From positions 989,836-1,053,835 of the forward strand of contig NW_002060949.1 in NCBI RefSeq assembly GCF_000150275.1: a stretch of DNA of 64,000 bases, written 5' to 3'. The notes under the pieces are model-generated. The model did no database searches, was not told where the DNA came from, and saw nothing but the letters and a program-made list of their open reading frames with translations. Each line of letters opens with the position of its first letter. Position 1 is the stretch's first letter. This DNA is from Trichoplax adhaerens. Lineage: Eukaryota; Placozoa; Uniplacotomia; Trichoplacea; Trichoplacidae. A program made the translations under genes and the position numbers. Positions 11,760 to 25,300 of the stretch are shown here, piece by piece.

Positions 11760-12551
11760 TTTAAATTGGTCTGGCGTAACATATCTGTAAAATAAGGCTA
11801 CTTCTGAACAGATCTAGCGTTTAACTTTCATTATATTGATCGATCTTTGCCATCGAATACTTTATCTGTAATCTATCACACAGTACAGTTCATAGCGAGG
11901 AGTATAGATAGTATTTACTGCAATGTTAATTTAACAGTAAATAGCTTATGATAGCTATTTATTGTATTGTAAGGACTTCATTTGTAAATCGTAGATAGGT
12001 TTTATTTCATATTATACAATATGAGGATAAATAGCAAAACTATATAGATAATTCCTTTCCCACATACAGAAATACAGCGTAATTCAGCAGTAAATTTCTC
12101 CAGTGAATTTGTGTTGTACTATTTATAACTGTTATCGTTATACTTCAATGGTGTAATTATCATTGCTTTGGTTTTGCAATTAGAAGCTACTGATTAACGG
12201 TATGGAAATGGCTATTATTTTAAATACACTGTGCATAACTTGCAATGATGTCATAATCATAGGCAGTACGTAGAAGCTACGCAGCCTAAGTTGCAGTATG
12301 CATAGGTTGTTGAATAACCACTTATTTTAGTCATCAATTTTTTTTGTCTCTACCATAGGATGATTAAAGGATTGATACTAGTAAGGCAATAAATTGTTAG
12401 CGTAACCAATGACTAACTTGTACATTACTTTGTAATATTATGATGATATTCAACTCACGGAAATCAAATCAGTTATGATACGAGTTGTCACAAGAGCAAA
12501 TATAAATCTCATATTAGATTATGGTGGGAAATATACGCATCATAAAAAAGT
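11760..12551. other. Convergent 3' flank, TMEM59 and ATPAF1
   Basis: The 792 bases between the two stop codons hold both 3' untranslated regions. The stretch is AT-rich with no exon-like segment and, unlike the head-to-head regions, no TACAG palindrome cluster. Confidence 0.5.
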
Positions 12552-14232
12552 TTACTTTTTTAGAGAATATTGCAAAATATCTTCATAATTAAAATTCTCA
12601 GGAAAATGGTTAAAAGATTTAACAACACTGTATCGAGATTCATCTTCTCCTGCATAGAAAAGTTGTAGTTGATTAGCTAAAAATTGGGCCTCTGTGGTAT
12701 TTAGTTGCTTTGGATCCCAATTTCCCGACATTAATACGATCCCTAAATCAACATTAAAATTTCACCTATTAATACATAAATTATTATATATTAATTTTGC
12801 ACAAATGAGGCGCAATATAACACAATAAATATCGTCCGAAATGTTGAAATCACGTTCGTGATGATGTATAAATGTAGCAGGTTTGCAAGAGTGGAGATAC
12901 TCTTATGTACGAGTATATGTGTGGTATTACCGTGCCATAGTCATAAAACATACCATATCCACCTGATTGAATCTAATATCATTTCGTAGATATTAACATT
13001 GATGAAGTTAAAGCAAGAACTACAACTCGGATAAGGCTACACGGTAATCAAGGTGTTACTTGATTGTAATATAAATAGATTTATGAGTTTTAGAGTCGAT
13101 TATTTACCTTTGTTATCAGAAAATTCCTTGTAATGCGATATAGTTAGAATAGGTGGTGCATTTTCACCAAATGTTTTAAAACTAAGTAAAGGTGTAAAAT
13201 GGCAGTCATTTCCGTCAAACTGTGCGAATATAAATTCTACTCCTTCATTACGAGGAAGGGGATAAACAAATACTGGGCATTCAAAAGATCTCTTATACAT
13301 CCTTTCATATATGGCATTAGGTATTACAGCACCAATACAATCACGTTGCTTGTGATATTCCGTCCATATCTGAGCAATTTCAGTTCCGGACTTTTCTTGA
13401 ATTTTACTGACATACATGATGTCGTTTAGGTTTTTTCTTTGGCCAACAACTGGAGGCCCTTTCTTAGATGAACTACCAATCGTCTACATAATAACATTGT
13501 CATAATGAATAATTCACATAAGAACAGCTAATAATTAACAAGAAAACGCTGTCGTAATTCTAGTTAGCCTCAACGTACTTATTACAGGTATAGTCTGTTA
13601 TTAATTAATTATAATAATAACGATCATACGCGTATACAACATACCTTTTCTAGTTTTCTGTCTAGATCTTGATATTTCTTTTTCAAAGAGTAATCGATTG
13701 CTTGTGTAGAGGTATCCGTATCACTAATATCATTTGCTTTTCTACTAAAAAATTACAAAATTTGGCTCCGATAAATAAATTACAAGTCCAAAGGATTAGT
13801 AGATTACTGTACGGACCTTATAATAAGATGGTTAAATTATAACAACTGTAAATTTATCAAAACTGCAGTTTAATAATATAATTGACAAAAATTACATAGC
13901 TGAGTTGATTTCATGTACTGTACGTATTTATGGTACACGAATTCATCGCATGTATTTAGTGCATCTCCTTGCTGCGTAAGCATCTTGTTTGAGTAGTATG
14001 AAGTTATCCTATACGTGCATCACTGACGGTAACGATACCTGGCTTTTGCAATCTTGTCTGCATACTTCTGGAAATACGGATTCAATTCCACGTCTCTACT
14101 AACACCATCCTCTTTAGGATTTTCTTTACTGCATCGTGGATAGAGTGATGAAATGCTACGATAGCCACAGGGCTTTTTAACTTGTAACCGGTAATACCAC
14201 GTACAAATGTTTACGAGCGAATTTCGATTCAT
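12552..14232 (-). CDS. ATPAF1: ATP synthase mitochondrial F1 complex assembly factor 1
   Basis: ATPAF1 (yeast Atp11) is a mitochondrial matrix chaperone that binds the free F1 beta subunit during ATP synthase assembly. Four minus-strand exons: 14039-14232, 13645-13744 (or 13741), 13108-13483 and 12552-12742; phases fit and give 286 residues (human 328). The N-terminus is basic and Ser/Tyr-rich, as expected for a mitochondrial presequence, followed by NPYFQKYADKIAKAR, the family's NPYYEKYRGKIQQLR block. Exon 3 has IWTEYHKQRDCIGAVIP, CPVFVYPLPRNEG and HFTPLLSFKTFGENAP. Exon 4 has GIVLMSGNWDPKQLNTTEAQ and ANQLQLFYA, matching GIVLMTAEMDSTFLNVAEAQ and ANQVQLFYA. The exon 2 acceptor is TAGTAG, so one Ser codon may or may not be included. 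The gene is convergent with TMEM59 and divergent from RNF180. Confidence 0.96.
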
Positions 14233-15258
14233 TTTATTTTGTCATGTATCTCAGAACTACTCAATGATTTGGGAAAAGTACTTATGCAACATTATCATCG
14301 ATAATTAATTAATTAATTCACTCAATACTCTGATATCTTGGCAATGCCAGTCTAGCTCAATGCACAGTTTGCTGTGCAGTAATCGCCATACGCTCACTCA
14401 AGAGAACAAACCCCTTTATTAATACTGTGCAGACTGAAATATACTACAGCCACTGTACAGTACACTGTACAGTATGGTACTGCGTAAGTACATACAGTAG
14501 AAAGCTACGGTAGCTGCAGCCTGCAGCCAAGAAAATGTGGCTGTCTTAAGCTGTACAGTACCGTACAGTGTACAGTACTTACAGCACAGTACATGTTTTG
14601 TGACCACAGTGTATCGTACTGTACGGTATCGTACCATACAGTACAGTACGGTGACACTTGAGTGTACAGTACAGTGTACTGCACAGTACTCTGATTAACT
14701 TGTCCAGCCCGAACTTGATGATTTGGGAGATTGATGACTAATATGGTTATGCTAAGTCAATCCTTCTCTAAATTGATCTCCAGTTTTGGCCACTAATTTA
14801 GCCTCTACTTTTTGTACAAGAAACATACCGTCCTTGGATTATTAAATCATTAAACAGCGCATCGGATGGATTAAAGGCAGTCACAAATCGTCATGCAATC
14901 CTGCATTAATCATAAAGTTTGTACTTTTCCTTGGTTTGCACTGGCCGCTTGTCCATTCAGAAGCTTTTAATAAATCGAGCGATTGATACATTCTGAATTT
15001 GTCAAACTTTACTGTTAACAAGGTAGCGATAAGCAAAAGTTGCCATTCACGTTACCAAATTATGCATGGCACGTTGTAATACATCAATATTTATAATCTA
15101 CGGGAAAATAAAAGTGATTTAATAATGAATATGTGCAAGTTATACGAGCCCAGAAATTACAGTATATGGTAGCAGTTTATTACAACTGATTGATTGAAGC
15201 GATGTTCGAGCAGAAAATCATCAACGTTTAAAACATACTAACTCTACAACAGGCTAAG
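14233..15258. promoter_or_regulatory. Divergent intergenic region ATPAF1/RNF180
   Basis: A 1.0 kb head-to-head spacer that must hold both promoters. It contains TACAG palindrome cluster B in its first half, nearer ATPAF1; the half nearer RNF180 is ordinary AT-rich sequence. No TATA box is obvious near either start codon. Confidence 0.6.
14448..14692. repeat. TACAG/CTGTA palindrome cluster B
   Basis: Repeated CAGTA and TACTG pentamers in mixed orientation, with many GTACTGTAC and ACTGTACAGT palindromes. An ordinary insert at about 14500-14550 contains overlapping CTGCAG palindromes. The cluster starts about 215 bases upstream of the ATPAF1 start codon. Confidence 0.85.
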
Positions 15259-16383
15259 ATGACTCCTGACTTATCTATATATAGATGTCGGTTATGTCGA
15301 TATGTTTTATGGGATGCTACGTCAACATGTGAGAATGAGAGATTAACAGATACGAATTTAGTGTATCTTCCTATTGGTGAACATCATATTCCTAGTTGGA
15401 TTAACAAGGCTATTGAAAATGCTAGTTGGACGAAAGGAAAGCTAAATTGTCCAAAATGTAATGGTCGTGTTGGTGCTTTCGATTTTATTTCATCAGTTAA
15501 CGATCGTGGCCATTACCACAACAATCAAGAATGGATTGATAAGAGGAGCGTTTGGATGTATCGAAATCGTGTAGACAAGTTTGCAATTGGTGAAAGTAGT
15601 CATTTGCCTGATGCTATTACCGCAAATTCTTCCCGTATTCCTGCTAGCAGTAAATTAAAATTGTTCAAGACTCCTCTTCAAACACAGCGTAACCGTGATA
15701 CTGATGAAACCCATCATGACAGTGACGGTCTGTTGAGATTAGACTCATTCACTGATAATGGAAAGTCGATCGTTAAGCAACCAACTGAAATAGCAACAGC
15801 AAACACTGAGGAAGGTGTCCGTAAAGTTCGGAAGGGTAAAAAGAGGCAATGGGATCATCATAAACAAAATGTAAGACATCTTGATATGAAGAAAACATCG
15901 AACGAATTTAGCAAATGTTCAAATTCAGAGGTTATTATAAAAACAGCGGAGGTAGTGGATGAGATTGCAAGTACTGGCCAGAATATCCCGGAAAACATGA
16001 TATGCCCTGTTTGCCTCGACATTTACTACAGACCCTATCGCTGCAACTGTGGACACATTTTTTGCGACTTTTGTATTAGACTGTTAGCTAAAAACAAGTT
16101 AGATAATTCCGATCCGAATGTATTATGTCCACTGTGTAGGCAAAGCATTAAATATATTGATGACTGTAAAGAATTAAAGGAGAAAATTAAACAACAATTT
16201 GAAAAAAGTTACATCCGACGTCGGATAGAAATTAGACGAGCTTTGAAGAGTACAAAACTGGTCATGCCTTTCAACAAAGGCAAGCTAGGTAAATTAACTT
16301 CCTTTTGCTCTAATTATAGCACAGAAATTCAGTTCTTAGTAATGCTCATCACTATCTATATGTTGTCCTTTTTTATGACTTGA
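15259..16383 (+). CDS. RNF180: RNF180 (Rines)-like membrane-anchored RING E3 ubiquitin ligase
   Basis: RNF180 is an ER-membrane E3 ligase; in mammals it promotes degradation of monoamine oxidase A and ZIC2. The gene here is one uninterrupted exon of 374 codons (human 592). The N-terminal conserved block is clear: a CxxC pair (C10, C13), then PSWINKAIENASWTKGKLNC (about residues 45-64), PKC and a GAFDF motif, matching [20 protein letters not shown] and GGFNF in human. The C3HC4 RING is complete: C249, C252, C264, H266, C269, C272, C290 and C293, in the setting CPVCLDIYYRPY (human CAVCLDVYFNPY). A hydrophobic C-terminal anchor spans about 356-372, as in the family. The middle (about 110-240) is low in similarity, rich in Lys, Asn and Ser, and shorter than in vertebrates, which accounts for the length difference. 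Both zinc-binding regions look functional. Confidence 0.92.
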   Translation: MTPDLSIYRCRLCRYVLWDATSTCENERLTDTNLVYLPIGEHHIPSWINKAIENASWTKGKLNCPKCNGRVGAFDFISSVNDRGHYHNNQEWIDKRSVWMYRNRVDKFAIGESSHLPDAITANSSRIPASSKLKLFKTPLQTQRNRDTDETHHDSDGLLRLDSFTDNGKSIVKQPTEIATANTEEGVRKVRKGKKRQWDHHKQNVRHLDMKKTSNEFSKCSNSEVIIKTAEVVDEIASTGQNIPENMICPVCLDIYYRPYRCNCGHIFCDFCIRLLAKNKLDNSDPNVLCPLCRQSIKYIDDCKELKEKIKQQFEKSYIRRRIEIRRALKSTKLVMPFNKGKLGKLTSFCSNYSTEIQFLVMLITIYMLSFFMT

Positions 16384-19300
16384 AACTAGTATTATCTTTG
16401 AATGATCATGATAGTATTTTATCTGTCAACGAATGTGCAACTGAATGAAGTAAAAATATTATACAGTTAGCTTGAAAAGTGTTGATAGCCGAGATGATAA
16501 TGTGATCTTTTAAGTTGATAGCAGTCTCGTAGTAGAGTTGCTGATCATAAACTTCAGTTATTATAAGTCCCGATAAACAAATCAAAGTATTGAAAATGTA
16601 TAACCATTTTTTACTGATAATTTTAAGCATATCACGATTTAGTCTTTACAGTCATGTTACGTTCTATCAAAGATTTTATAGTATTGCAACAATATTCATT
16701 TACGCATATATGCGTAATGACTCATGTGTAAGAGTAATTCCGTTCTATCTACAATCAGCTTTAATATGATTTATCTATATCTGTATATGCGCAGATTCGT
16801 GTATTACCTTACCCAACTTATTTCTATATTAAAAAATAATGTATTCATTGATCCTAAGAAAATGATAGCTTAGGATTCCATTAATGTATAAAAATAATAT
16901 CTAGTCTGTATTATCAGATTTGATGTACCTAGAATCATTCTTAATTCGTATTTTAACTATTTTGCTATCTCTCATCCTAAGTTCTCTTTATAACGTTATA
17001 TTCTGTAAGAGTTTATTAGCTTATGTATATATTACCCGAGTACTTGTATTACGAGAATACGCTAAAATTTTATGTAATGAAATATGCTAAAGGGATAAAA
17101 TTATTATGATAGGATTTGCTACCTATTAGATTGCTGTATGAATTTAAATACTGTAAATGGTGATTATCATCCATATGGAGAATTTGCATAAATGATCATC
17201 AACACTGCATCTTCTATTGGGCAATCTCACTATAATATACTGAAACTACTTTGTAAGAGTATCCATGCCTTTAATATTAGATAACTGCAAGAACTTGATT
17301 TAAAGTTCCTTAGACTCCTGCCTAGCTAACATTGCTGTCATAATGTTTATTTCCTTCTTCTACTTCGTACATATATACCTTTGGATGAGTATTTCAACTA
17401 TTAAAAATAAAAGTAATGTAACTACACCAGAATAAGTATTAAATCACAAAGTAATGATTTTAATTATACAACAGTATATGCAATTAATGATGGCAATAAG
17501 TTAAGTATGTTTTACAACCGATTGATATTGATTGAATAAATCTAAAATTTATAAAAAATTTCTTACACGCAATGTGTTCTTTATCATATTCAATGAATCT
17601 ATGATTCCTAATTTTTGCTCAAATATCCTTTTCGAAATAATCACTGGTTGAAAATTGGATATTTCTCGTATATGCGTTTTTATCTCATAAATGAATAGAT
17701 AGTCGTTTTATTCTTTCTGTTACGTTAAAATTTTAACTTACGGAAACGATCTTACGAACCATGGTTATTACAGTAGTACATCCTCGATGTCAACGTTGCA
17801 TAATATTACTTGATCTTACTATAATATAAGGATAAAAATAACCCTTAACACTTATACAGTGTAATGATATAGTTTAACTCTCATTACAATATTGATCCGT
17901 ATGAAACAGTTTATAAAAACGTATAAATTACATCAGGTACATCATTTAAAACATTAAAGACCTCTTGTCTCATATAGGTTGATGTAAACGTTCTTTTTTC
18001 GTACAATTGTACTATTATATTTAATCCTGGATGTTAACGATCCCTATGCAGTATCTATGAAACTGTATATCAGTTGTATTTCATAATAGCTGTAAGCCTG
18101 CAACTATAAACGATTCCTCATAAAGTTTGATACATTATACGGTTTAATTTGTTCCAGATAGCAACTGAATTTCTAACTCCAGTAAATCATCGTTGGTCAG
18201 TTAACTTAAATTCATATTTTCCCTTGAGGTTTTCTAATTTGTCTCACCTGCAAACAAGATCGCATAAAAAGTATCGGATCAAAAATACTGCTTAGCTAGG
18301 TCTTCTATATTAACTGGGTTAACTTAACTGCTCACATTTATCATAAAATCATGCACATTTTATACAATTATCTGCTTGTATGATAACTCAACGCTTGTAC
18401 ATCAGGCTACATTCAGTATGATGCACAGTAAACTAACATTTATTACAAGCTACAGTAAAAGTAAATAATAATCGCTGTTGATTAAGATTACTTTACGATG
18501 TTGTTCGTTTATTTTTTCTACAATCTGTACTTGGACCTAGTTTGTGATATACAGTCATAGCAGTGTAAGCATGAACCTAACTCCCTAGTGCGAGTATAAC
18601 AATAACGATTGGCTGGGTACACGAGAGTTTACTAGTTCATTTATAATTCATAAGGTCTTTATAGCTATAATTTACTTAGTGTTCTACAATTTTAGCAAAT
18701 TAATATAGATAGTAATGGTAGATAGCATTCATAAGACGGCTTTCGTTTTCAATCAATACGATAAGTAGGAGCAGCAGTTATATTTTACACTGTCCTATAT
18801 TTTTTAGATTAATTTTGACTACGTGTGTAATTTCCTGCTTTCTATTCTAGATAAAAGTTGTAAAATTCTTTAATACAGTTGTTACTATTAACTCAAGATA
18901 GTGATATTCTACAGCTAGTATGCAGTTACGAATTAATTGACGGCATCCATAGATCATCTGCTGCAAGTACAAGAGCAAAATTAAGCTAGGTTTTATCACA
19001 GCTCGGGCGCCATCTCTGTATTATGTTTGATATACGATATTTATCGTAATAGCAGTCATAATGGAAAGGCAAACCCATTTACTAATAAATTTGTATCCCT
19101 TCACTAATTTTATAGAATCTGTTGATGGTTGATTGTTTTCACTAACAACTATTCTCCACGTCAAAGTTAATCATCAAATGCAACAAATAAATTTATACAA
19201 AAGGTCCCTGAAGTTTCATAATCGAGACTTTAATCTTGTATATATACACCAGCAATTTTTTAAAATTATAAACGAAATATGACGTATGATATATTTCAGA

Positions 19301-22300
19301 TAATTACACTGCAGATAACTATAATTTTATATTACCTCTCTGTAAAAAATAAACAAAAAGATTCCTTTATTATAAACTTCATAACGCTATATCTTCTATA
19401 CTACTGATTTATCAAATAATCTAATTACCGCTACGTGCAATATAGATATAACCAGTGATATACTAGAATCTAAGAAATCGCTAGCATACAGTTAAAAAAT
19501 TACACGAAAATGTGCTTACTATGCTGTACGGTACTGATTTATTATTTGAAGTTGATCATCAGGTTTCTGTCAATGAATTTACTGCATTCTGGTTCTAGTT
19601 ATGATGCAGGTAATATCCTCTATCTTAATGCTTATTCATTAAATACTAACGCCCATTTTTAACCAATATCAAACAGAAATACGAATGCACTTTTCGCTTA
19701 ATAGTTAATAGACTATTTGAGTATTTATCTTATCGCTTATATTTTAAAGTTATACTGATTGTAGTCAAAAATCGTGATGTAATGCCACCGTTGCAAAGCT
19801 TTTGTAATATATTTTTCACTAATAAAAAGACTTACTTTCTCGAAATAAGATAGACTAATAGATAGAAAATAGTATAGCAATCTGATAAAGCACGTATTGA
19901 TTTATCGAGTACTGGCAAGTACACGTAATGATCTATTTGTTAAATTAACTAAATTTCATTGTGCGAAATCAAATAAGTTGCTCTGATGAAAAATAGAAGG
20001 TGCATACATAAGTTCATATATGAGCTATTTCGTCAAAGAGAGAACCTAAATAGCCTATAAATAAGTTGAAGGCTGTGCTTGTAACATCATATATAGGTTA
20101 TCTCTAAATATTCTTGCGAATCACCATTAATTAGTATACTGGTGATACGCTGAGGGTCTCGATACTAGCAGAGCTACGACCAGTTTTTGAGGTAATACTT
20201 AAATTGGCGTAGAAAATTTTTGGTGTGTTACTGCTACAGAATAAAAAATGTTCATCCATTTGTCGTGTTACTATCCAAATTTTACTCAAATTTTATTCAT
20301 GCTATCATGAGAATGAATCTAACAAATTTAAGAAAGTGCATTTCGTAATTAGGCCTTTTACATTCATGCAACTGTATTAGTAGCTTTCAAATTTGTAAAA
20401 TGTTCTACAACAGAGTAAATTTGCAGAGGAAATGATTTACTAGCTCATTGCTAACGAAATGTACCGGATATATTCGCATTGATCACATATTGTTTGTATT
20501 GCGATGCAACGATATTGTGAAAGATTAATACATTTGAAATGTACTCAGTGCTTTTTCGTCATACACGTAGACCACTCGCAGGTAATTGTGCCATCTCAAT
20601 GTTAAAGACAACAATGACTTGGATCTAGAAAAATTAATTCCAGACATAAAAATGTTAGCAATTCCCATAATAGAAGGAGACAGTGATAAATGTCTAGTAA
20701 ATTAGATCAAAACAAAGAAATTAGTCTTGATTACTGTATGTATATCAGTTGGATTGTTTAGAGATTGCTGTCTAGCAGACAGATATCTCGCCTTGATTCT
20801 TACCCCCTCCTGCCTATCATTATTGGCGAAGATTAGATTTAATATGCAGAAATATTTACTAGCAAAGTAAAAACATCTCGCATAAGAGTTTATGGAATAT
20901 TATTATAGTAATGCATTATATCGGAACATTAAATTAGGAATGAATTACCAGGTTTTTCATTATTAAAACATTTTACTTTCCTTAAAATCATTGCATAGAG
21001 TAATAAAAGTTACAGTAGTATACAAAATGAGGCATTTCATTCATAGTAAAAGATGCTAAGTTTTAAAATCTATCGCTCATTATTTATACTATTGAAAATA
21101 ACTTTAAAATTATATGATTGATTTAAATCTGAATGCATGTGTAAAAGACAACTACAGTAACTACGGACATGTTATACGAAGATACTTTCAGATTGAAACT
21201 TAATCAATACGCATGTAACGCCTAACATTTGATCTTATAGTTATTATGAACAGCTCTTATATTTTCAGAGATAATTTCAAATATATGATCGTTCTAAGAT
21301 AGTAATTTCTTGACTATCCCAGACAAGTCAATTTACTGTCTTTGTGATCATGTAACCATTAATAGATGCTTCGGATATTGATATGAAACATCATTAAAAT
21401 TAATGATGGCTGTATTTTAGTTAGTTAATAACTTGGATTTTATTCACCTTTAGCTTAAAACGTCGATATAGCTTTAGTCTTGGTATTAAAATTGGGTAAC
21501 TGCAATGGTGAATTTTTTTAATTTATAGGTTTTTCTATAATTGGTTGTTACTATATCCCTATTACCGGTTAGATGACCCAGTAACTCGTAATTACGATGT
21601 GACTCAAAACTGATTAAAATCACTATTATTCTTAGAATGTGAAATTGGAATAGTACTGTAATAGGCGAAGCAAAGTCCGCTATCGCTAAGATCTAGAGGA
21701 TTACTAAATTAAAACTATGGCTGTTGAATTATTCAAATATCCCGCTGTTGAGGTCATTATTGTACAATGCTTCAATCGATAATAGTTTTGGATAGTTACA
21801 ATGCATCAATTAGTATAATTGTATCCCTTAATTCTTACATGGACTATTTTAAAACTATGATCATTGTGTTGCTGCAGTTAGTGATAAAAATTTAAAACCA
21901 GCATTTCTTCATCAGACACATTCTAAGATAATTCGATGTTTTGTGTTCGTGTGTTATTAACATCAATTAAAAATTTTAAAATCCGATTGAATTTGTAATA
22001 CACAATAATTAAAATGTTAAGTATGACTCATCGTGGTTAAAAACTAATTAAATTCTTTCTATTATGAAATCCTGCACGAGACAGAACAAGTCTCTCACTT
22101 CATCAAATAACAGGATTATAAATTCCTATGACTAATTCAGTTTTATTATTAATTGACGGAAACCTCGTATTTAATTAGTCTTAAAATACGCTGTTAAAGT
22201 ATTAAGTGACTCAGCATATCGCTTAAATCCAGTTAATTACTGCAACTACTCATTCAAGACAAGAATGTTGCCTGACCGTAGTTAATTCATTTCATGAGAT

Positions 22301-25300
22301 TACAATGTCCTTTAAGTGCATATCTCGACTTAAAATCACATAGATACTTAAGGACAAGTGAAGTAGGCGGTAGCATTGTTCATATTTACGATTTATTTTG
22401 CGAAATTGTACCTTATTTATTGGGAAATCTCTATTCTAGTTTACGTGATAGAATGTAGAGCAAGAACGACGTTGAAAAAGAAAATTCTGACTAAACTAGT
22501 AGGAGTATGAACACTTAATATTGTTATGTCCTTGGGCTATGTCAAAGACTATTCGATTTTTTTCTAGTAGTCCATGGCTTTGCCATAGTCTTAGTATACA
22601 AATATCGAGTAGAGTGACATCTCAACTGTCAGTGATAGCATTGGCTATTATGAACTATATAGATATAGTATCTGGTAGTCCATGGTTATAGATACGAACA
22701 CTTGTGTATATGTAGAACTTCCCAGAATTTTCTTTCCTTGTATATGTGGTGATAAATATCAATAAGTTCTAAAACATTACATAAAAGACTATATATGAGT
22801 ATACTGTATATGTATATTGCTGAGGTACTATTCTTTTAATTCATACTTATGGGTCGTATGTTATGACTATCAGTATTGGTATAAGCCTTAGTAAAGTATT
22901 ACGATTTGCTAATCCGCTCTCCTTCTCTTCTGCTGCATTTACTGTTCACTGACAGAAATATTATAGTTCATGGCAGCTAAATGATGCAAATAGTTTTATG
23001 AGATAATATTCAAATTATTCAGTTACAATAAGAAGCACATGTTTTGTAGCCCTCATAAATCATATTTTGATGACTTACGAAAATTCGTAAGTGGCTTACA
23101 TACTGCAATTTTTACTTTGATAATCACTTAACATCTTTATTCCTATTTTTAGGTAACAGTTTTTTGATCCATTAAGAACAATTTTACTATATATTTCTTC
23201 AATTTGAAACATGCATATATTATGTTAATCGAAAATATAGCACATTAAAGCCAATAAAATCATGATCTAATCAAGGATGATAGTATCTAACTATTCTGTT
23301 CATTAAAATTATCTTTCAATTATGTATCATTTCAAGGTATCTAAACGAGACCCTTAGTATTACCGTTACTAAATCAATTGGATCAAATAAGGTACTGTCA
23401 TCCATATCACTGTTTCAATATCAATTATAGCGAAAACTCTTCAGAGAAAATTGCTTTTCTAAATATTACCATGACGAATCTCCTATTTTTTCTAGTACAT
23501 CATTAACATTAACCTAGCCACTGTTATTCAGCTCCAACCATTCACCTTACTAGTATGATTTTTCTGTATACAGAACTACTGATTTGAGCTGATGTTTGCT
23601 CAAAGACATAAATGCCGAATACCATTCCCAATCATAACTCGCAAATGCAGTACAGCTAAGAAATTTATTGCCTCTATAGATAAAACAAAATTTTACACTA
23701 TATTTAGCGTAGCTTTTCAATAGTTAGAACTCGAAGAATTTATTTTCCATCGTAAATGATTATTTGATGCTTCTAGTTCTGTAACTATCATAAGTATCTT
23801 TGACCTTTAATAGATCTTGTCATGGAGCCCAATATTGTTTCCATTAGGGCCGAATTGGCCTGTGTTTCTAGTAATTCTAAATCATATCAAAATTTGCGTA
23901 ATATACTTAATGTTGAAATAAAATTGGTTTGAATTATGTAGAGTGGATTATATCTTGTTAGACTTAGCTAGATCAATTACATATTTCTATATTACGCGTC
24001 GCTAAAATCTAATAAGCTGGAAAAAATATAGCAGATTCTAAACTACATTTGCATAATGCTATTGTTGGGATAAGACGGACACTATCATCTAGATGGAAAT
24101 TACCGTCGGTTGATTTCTTAATTAATGAAATGTATGGGACAATTAATATTGATAGACGGTCGGATAAAAGAACTGAGAAGAAAGGATGGAACTGTTGTTA
24201 TACCAATTAATTGCATTATTAGCTTCTATGATGATCTCATTAGTGTTGAATATATAGTAATGGGAGGGAAAGGTTATCCACAAACTTGACAATACAGCAC
24301 TTGATTTCTTTATTTTTGTTATAAGTGCTAAAAAAATGTGTAAATGAGTTCGCTATAATGAGGTTCATCCATTGTTTACTAATGACTCTGCTTGGGTAAT
24401 GTAAATCCGGAAATGAAAATATCACCTGATGCAGCTTGCCAATCTGATTCTTGCATGATCTCATAAATTAAATTGTTAATCTCTATAGGAAATCATTACT
24501 CTATTAATGTGATTCAATACTTAGCCATACGTAAAGAGAGTAACTCCGTTTTAAAGTTTCCAGTAATTCAAGATCCAGCTAAATACTCTTCTGCAATCCC
24601 TTCTAATTAATTTTAGAGTTCTGATAGTAAAACATTTTACGACATAACTAATGCCGCGTCAGGGGGAAATTAGATAATATAGGCTTTACTGTATGCTTAG
24701 GATATCATCTAGAGTAGTTATTATTACCATGCAAGTATGTCCCATAACGAGGGCATATCACCGACAAATAAGTAAGCGTATTTTCAAAGATGATATTAGG
24801 ATATATTCGCAGATACGTATTAAGTCAAGATTGAGTCATTGACACTAGTTCATATTTATCATTATCTTTACATTTACACTTTAACACTGTGTAAAATTAG
24901 CGTTCCTTTGAATGTATCTCGATAGTGTTCTCGGTACCTTTAATCTAAACCTACAATCTTTAAACAAGATTGTTGTCACGTTATGATGAAAATCATCTTT
25001 GTTAGATTGCTACCGTACCGTACAATTACAAATCAGCTTTTCTTAATCTTCGAGTATCAAATCGTAGCAAAAAATACATATTACCTCATGAATTGAACGT
25101 CAGCATAAGTTTTGTGATAGATAAGTTGCCTGCACTTCTTGATCTGTCATGTAGGAATTACGTGCCTAAAATTATAGCCTTAGGTATCCAGTAAAATCAA
25201 CGTTATAGTTAGTCGCAATTTTCACATAATACAAGCTCAAATTTCATGAATTTTGTTTGTAGTGATAGGCGAGTGTCCGAAATTTTTCTGAAAATTACAT

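Noticed and set aside
16406-16630. 74-codon minus-strand ORF just after RNF180, with hydrophobic segments
   Set aside because: AT-rich codons naturally give Ile/Leu/Phe-rich strings. No start context, homologue or partner exon seen. It most likely overlaps the RNF180 3' untranslated region.
20504-20581. ATG-initiated 26-codon segment ending at a GTAATT donor, with a CTQC motif
   Set aside because: No second exon in phase and no similarity. A single short open segment with a donor is expected by chance in 20 kb.
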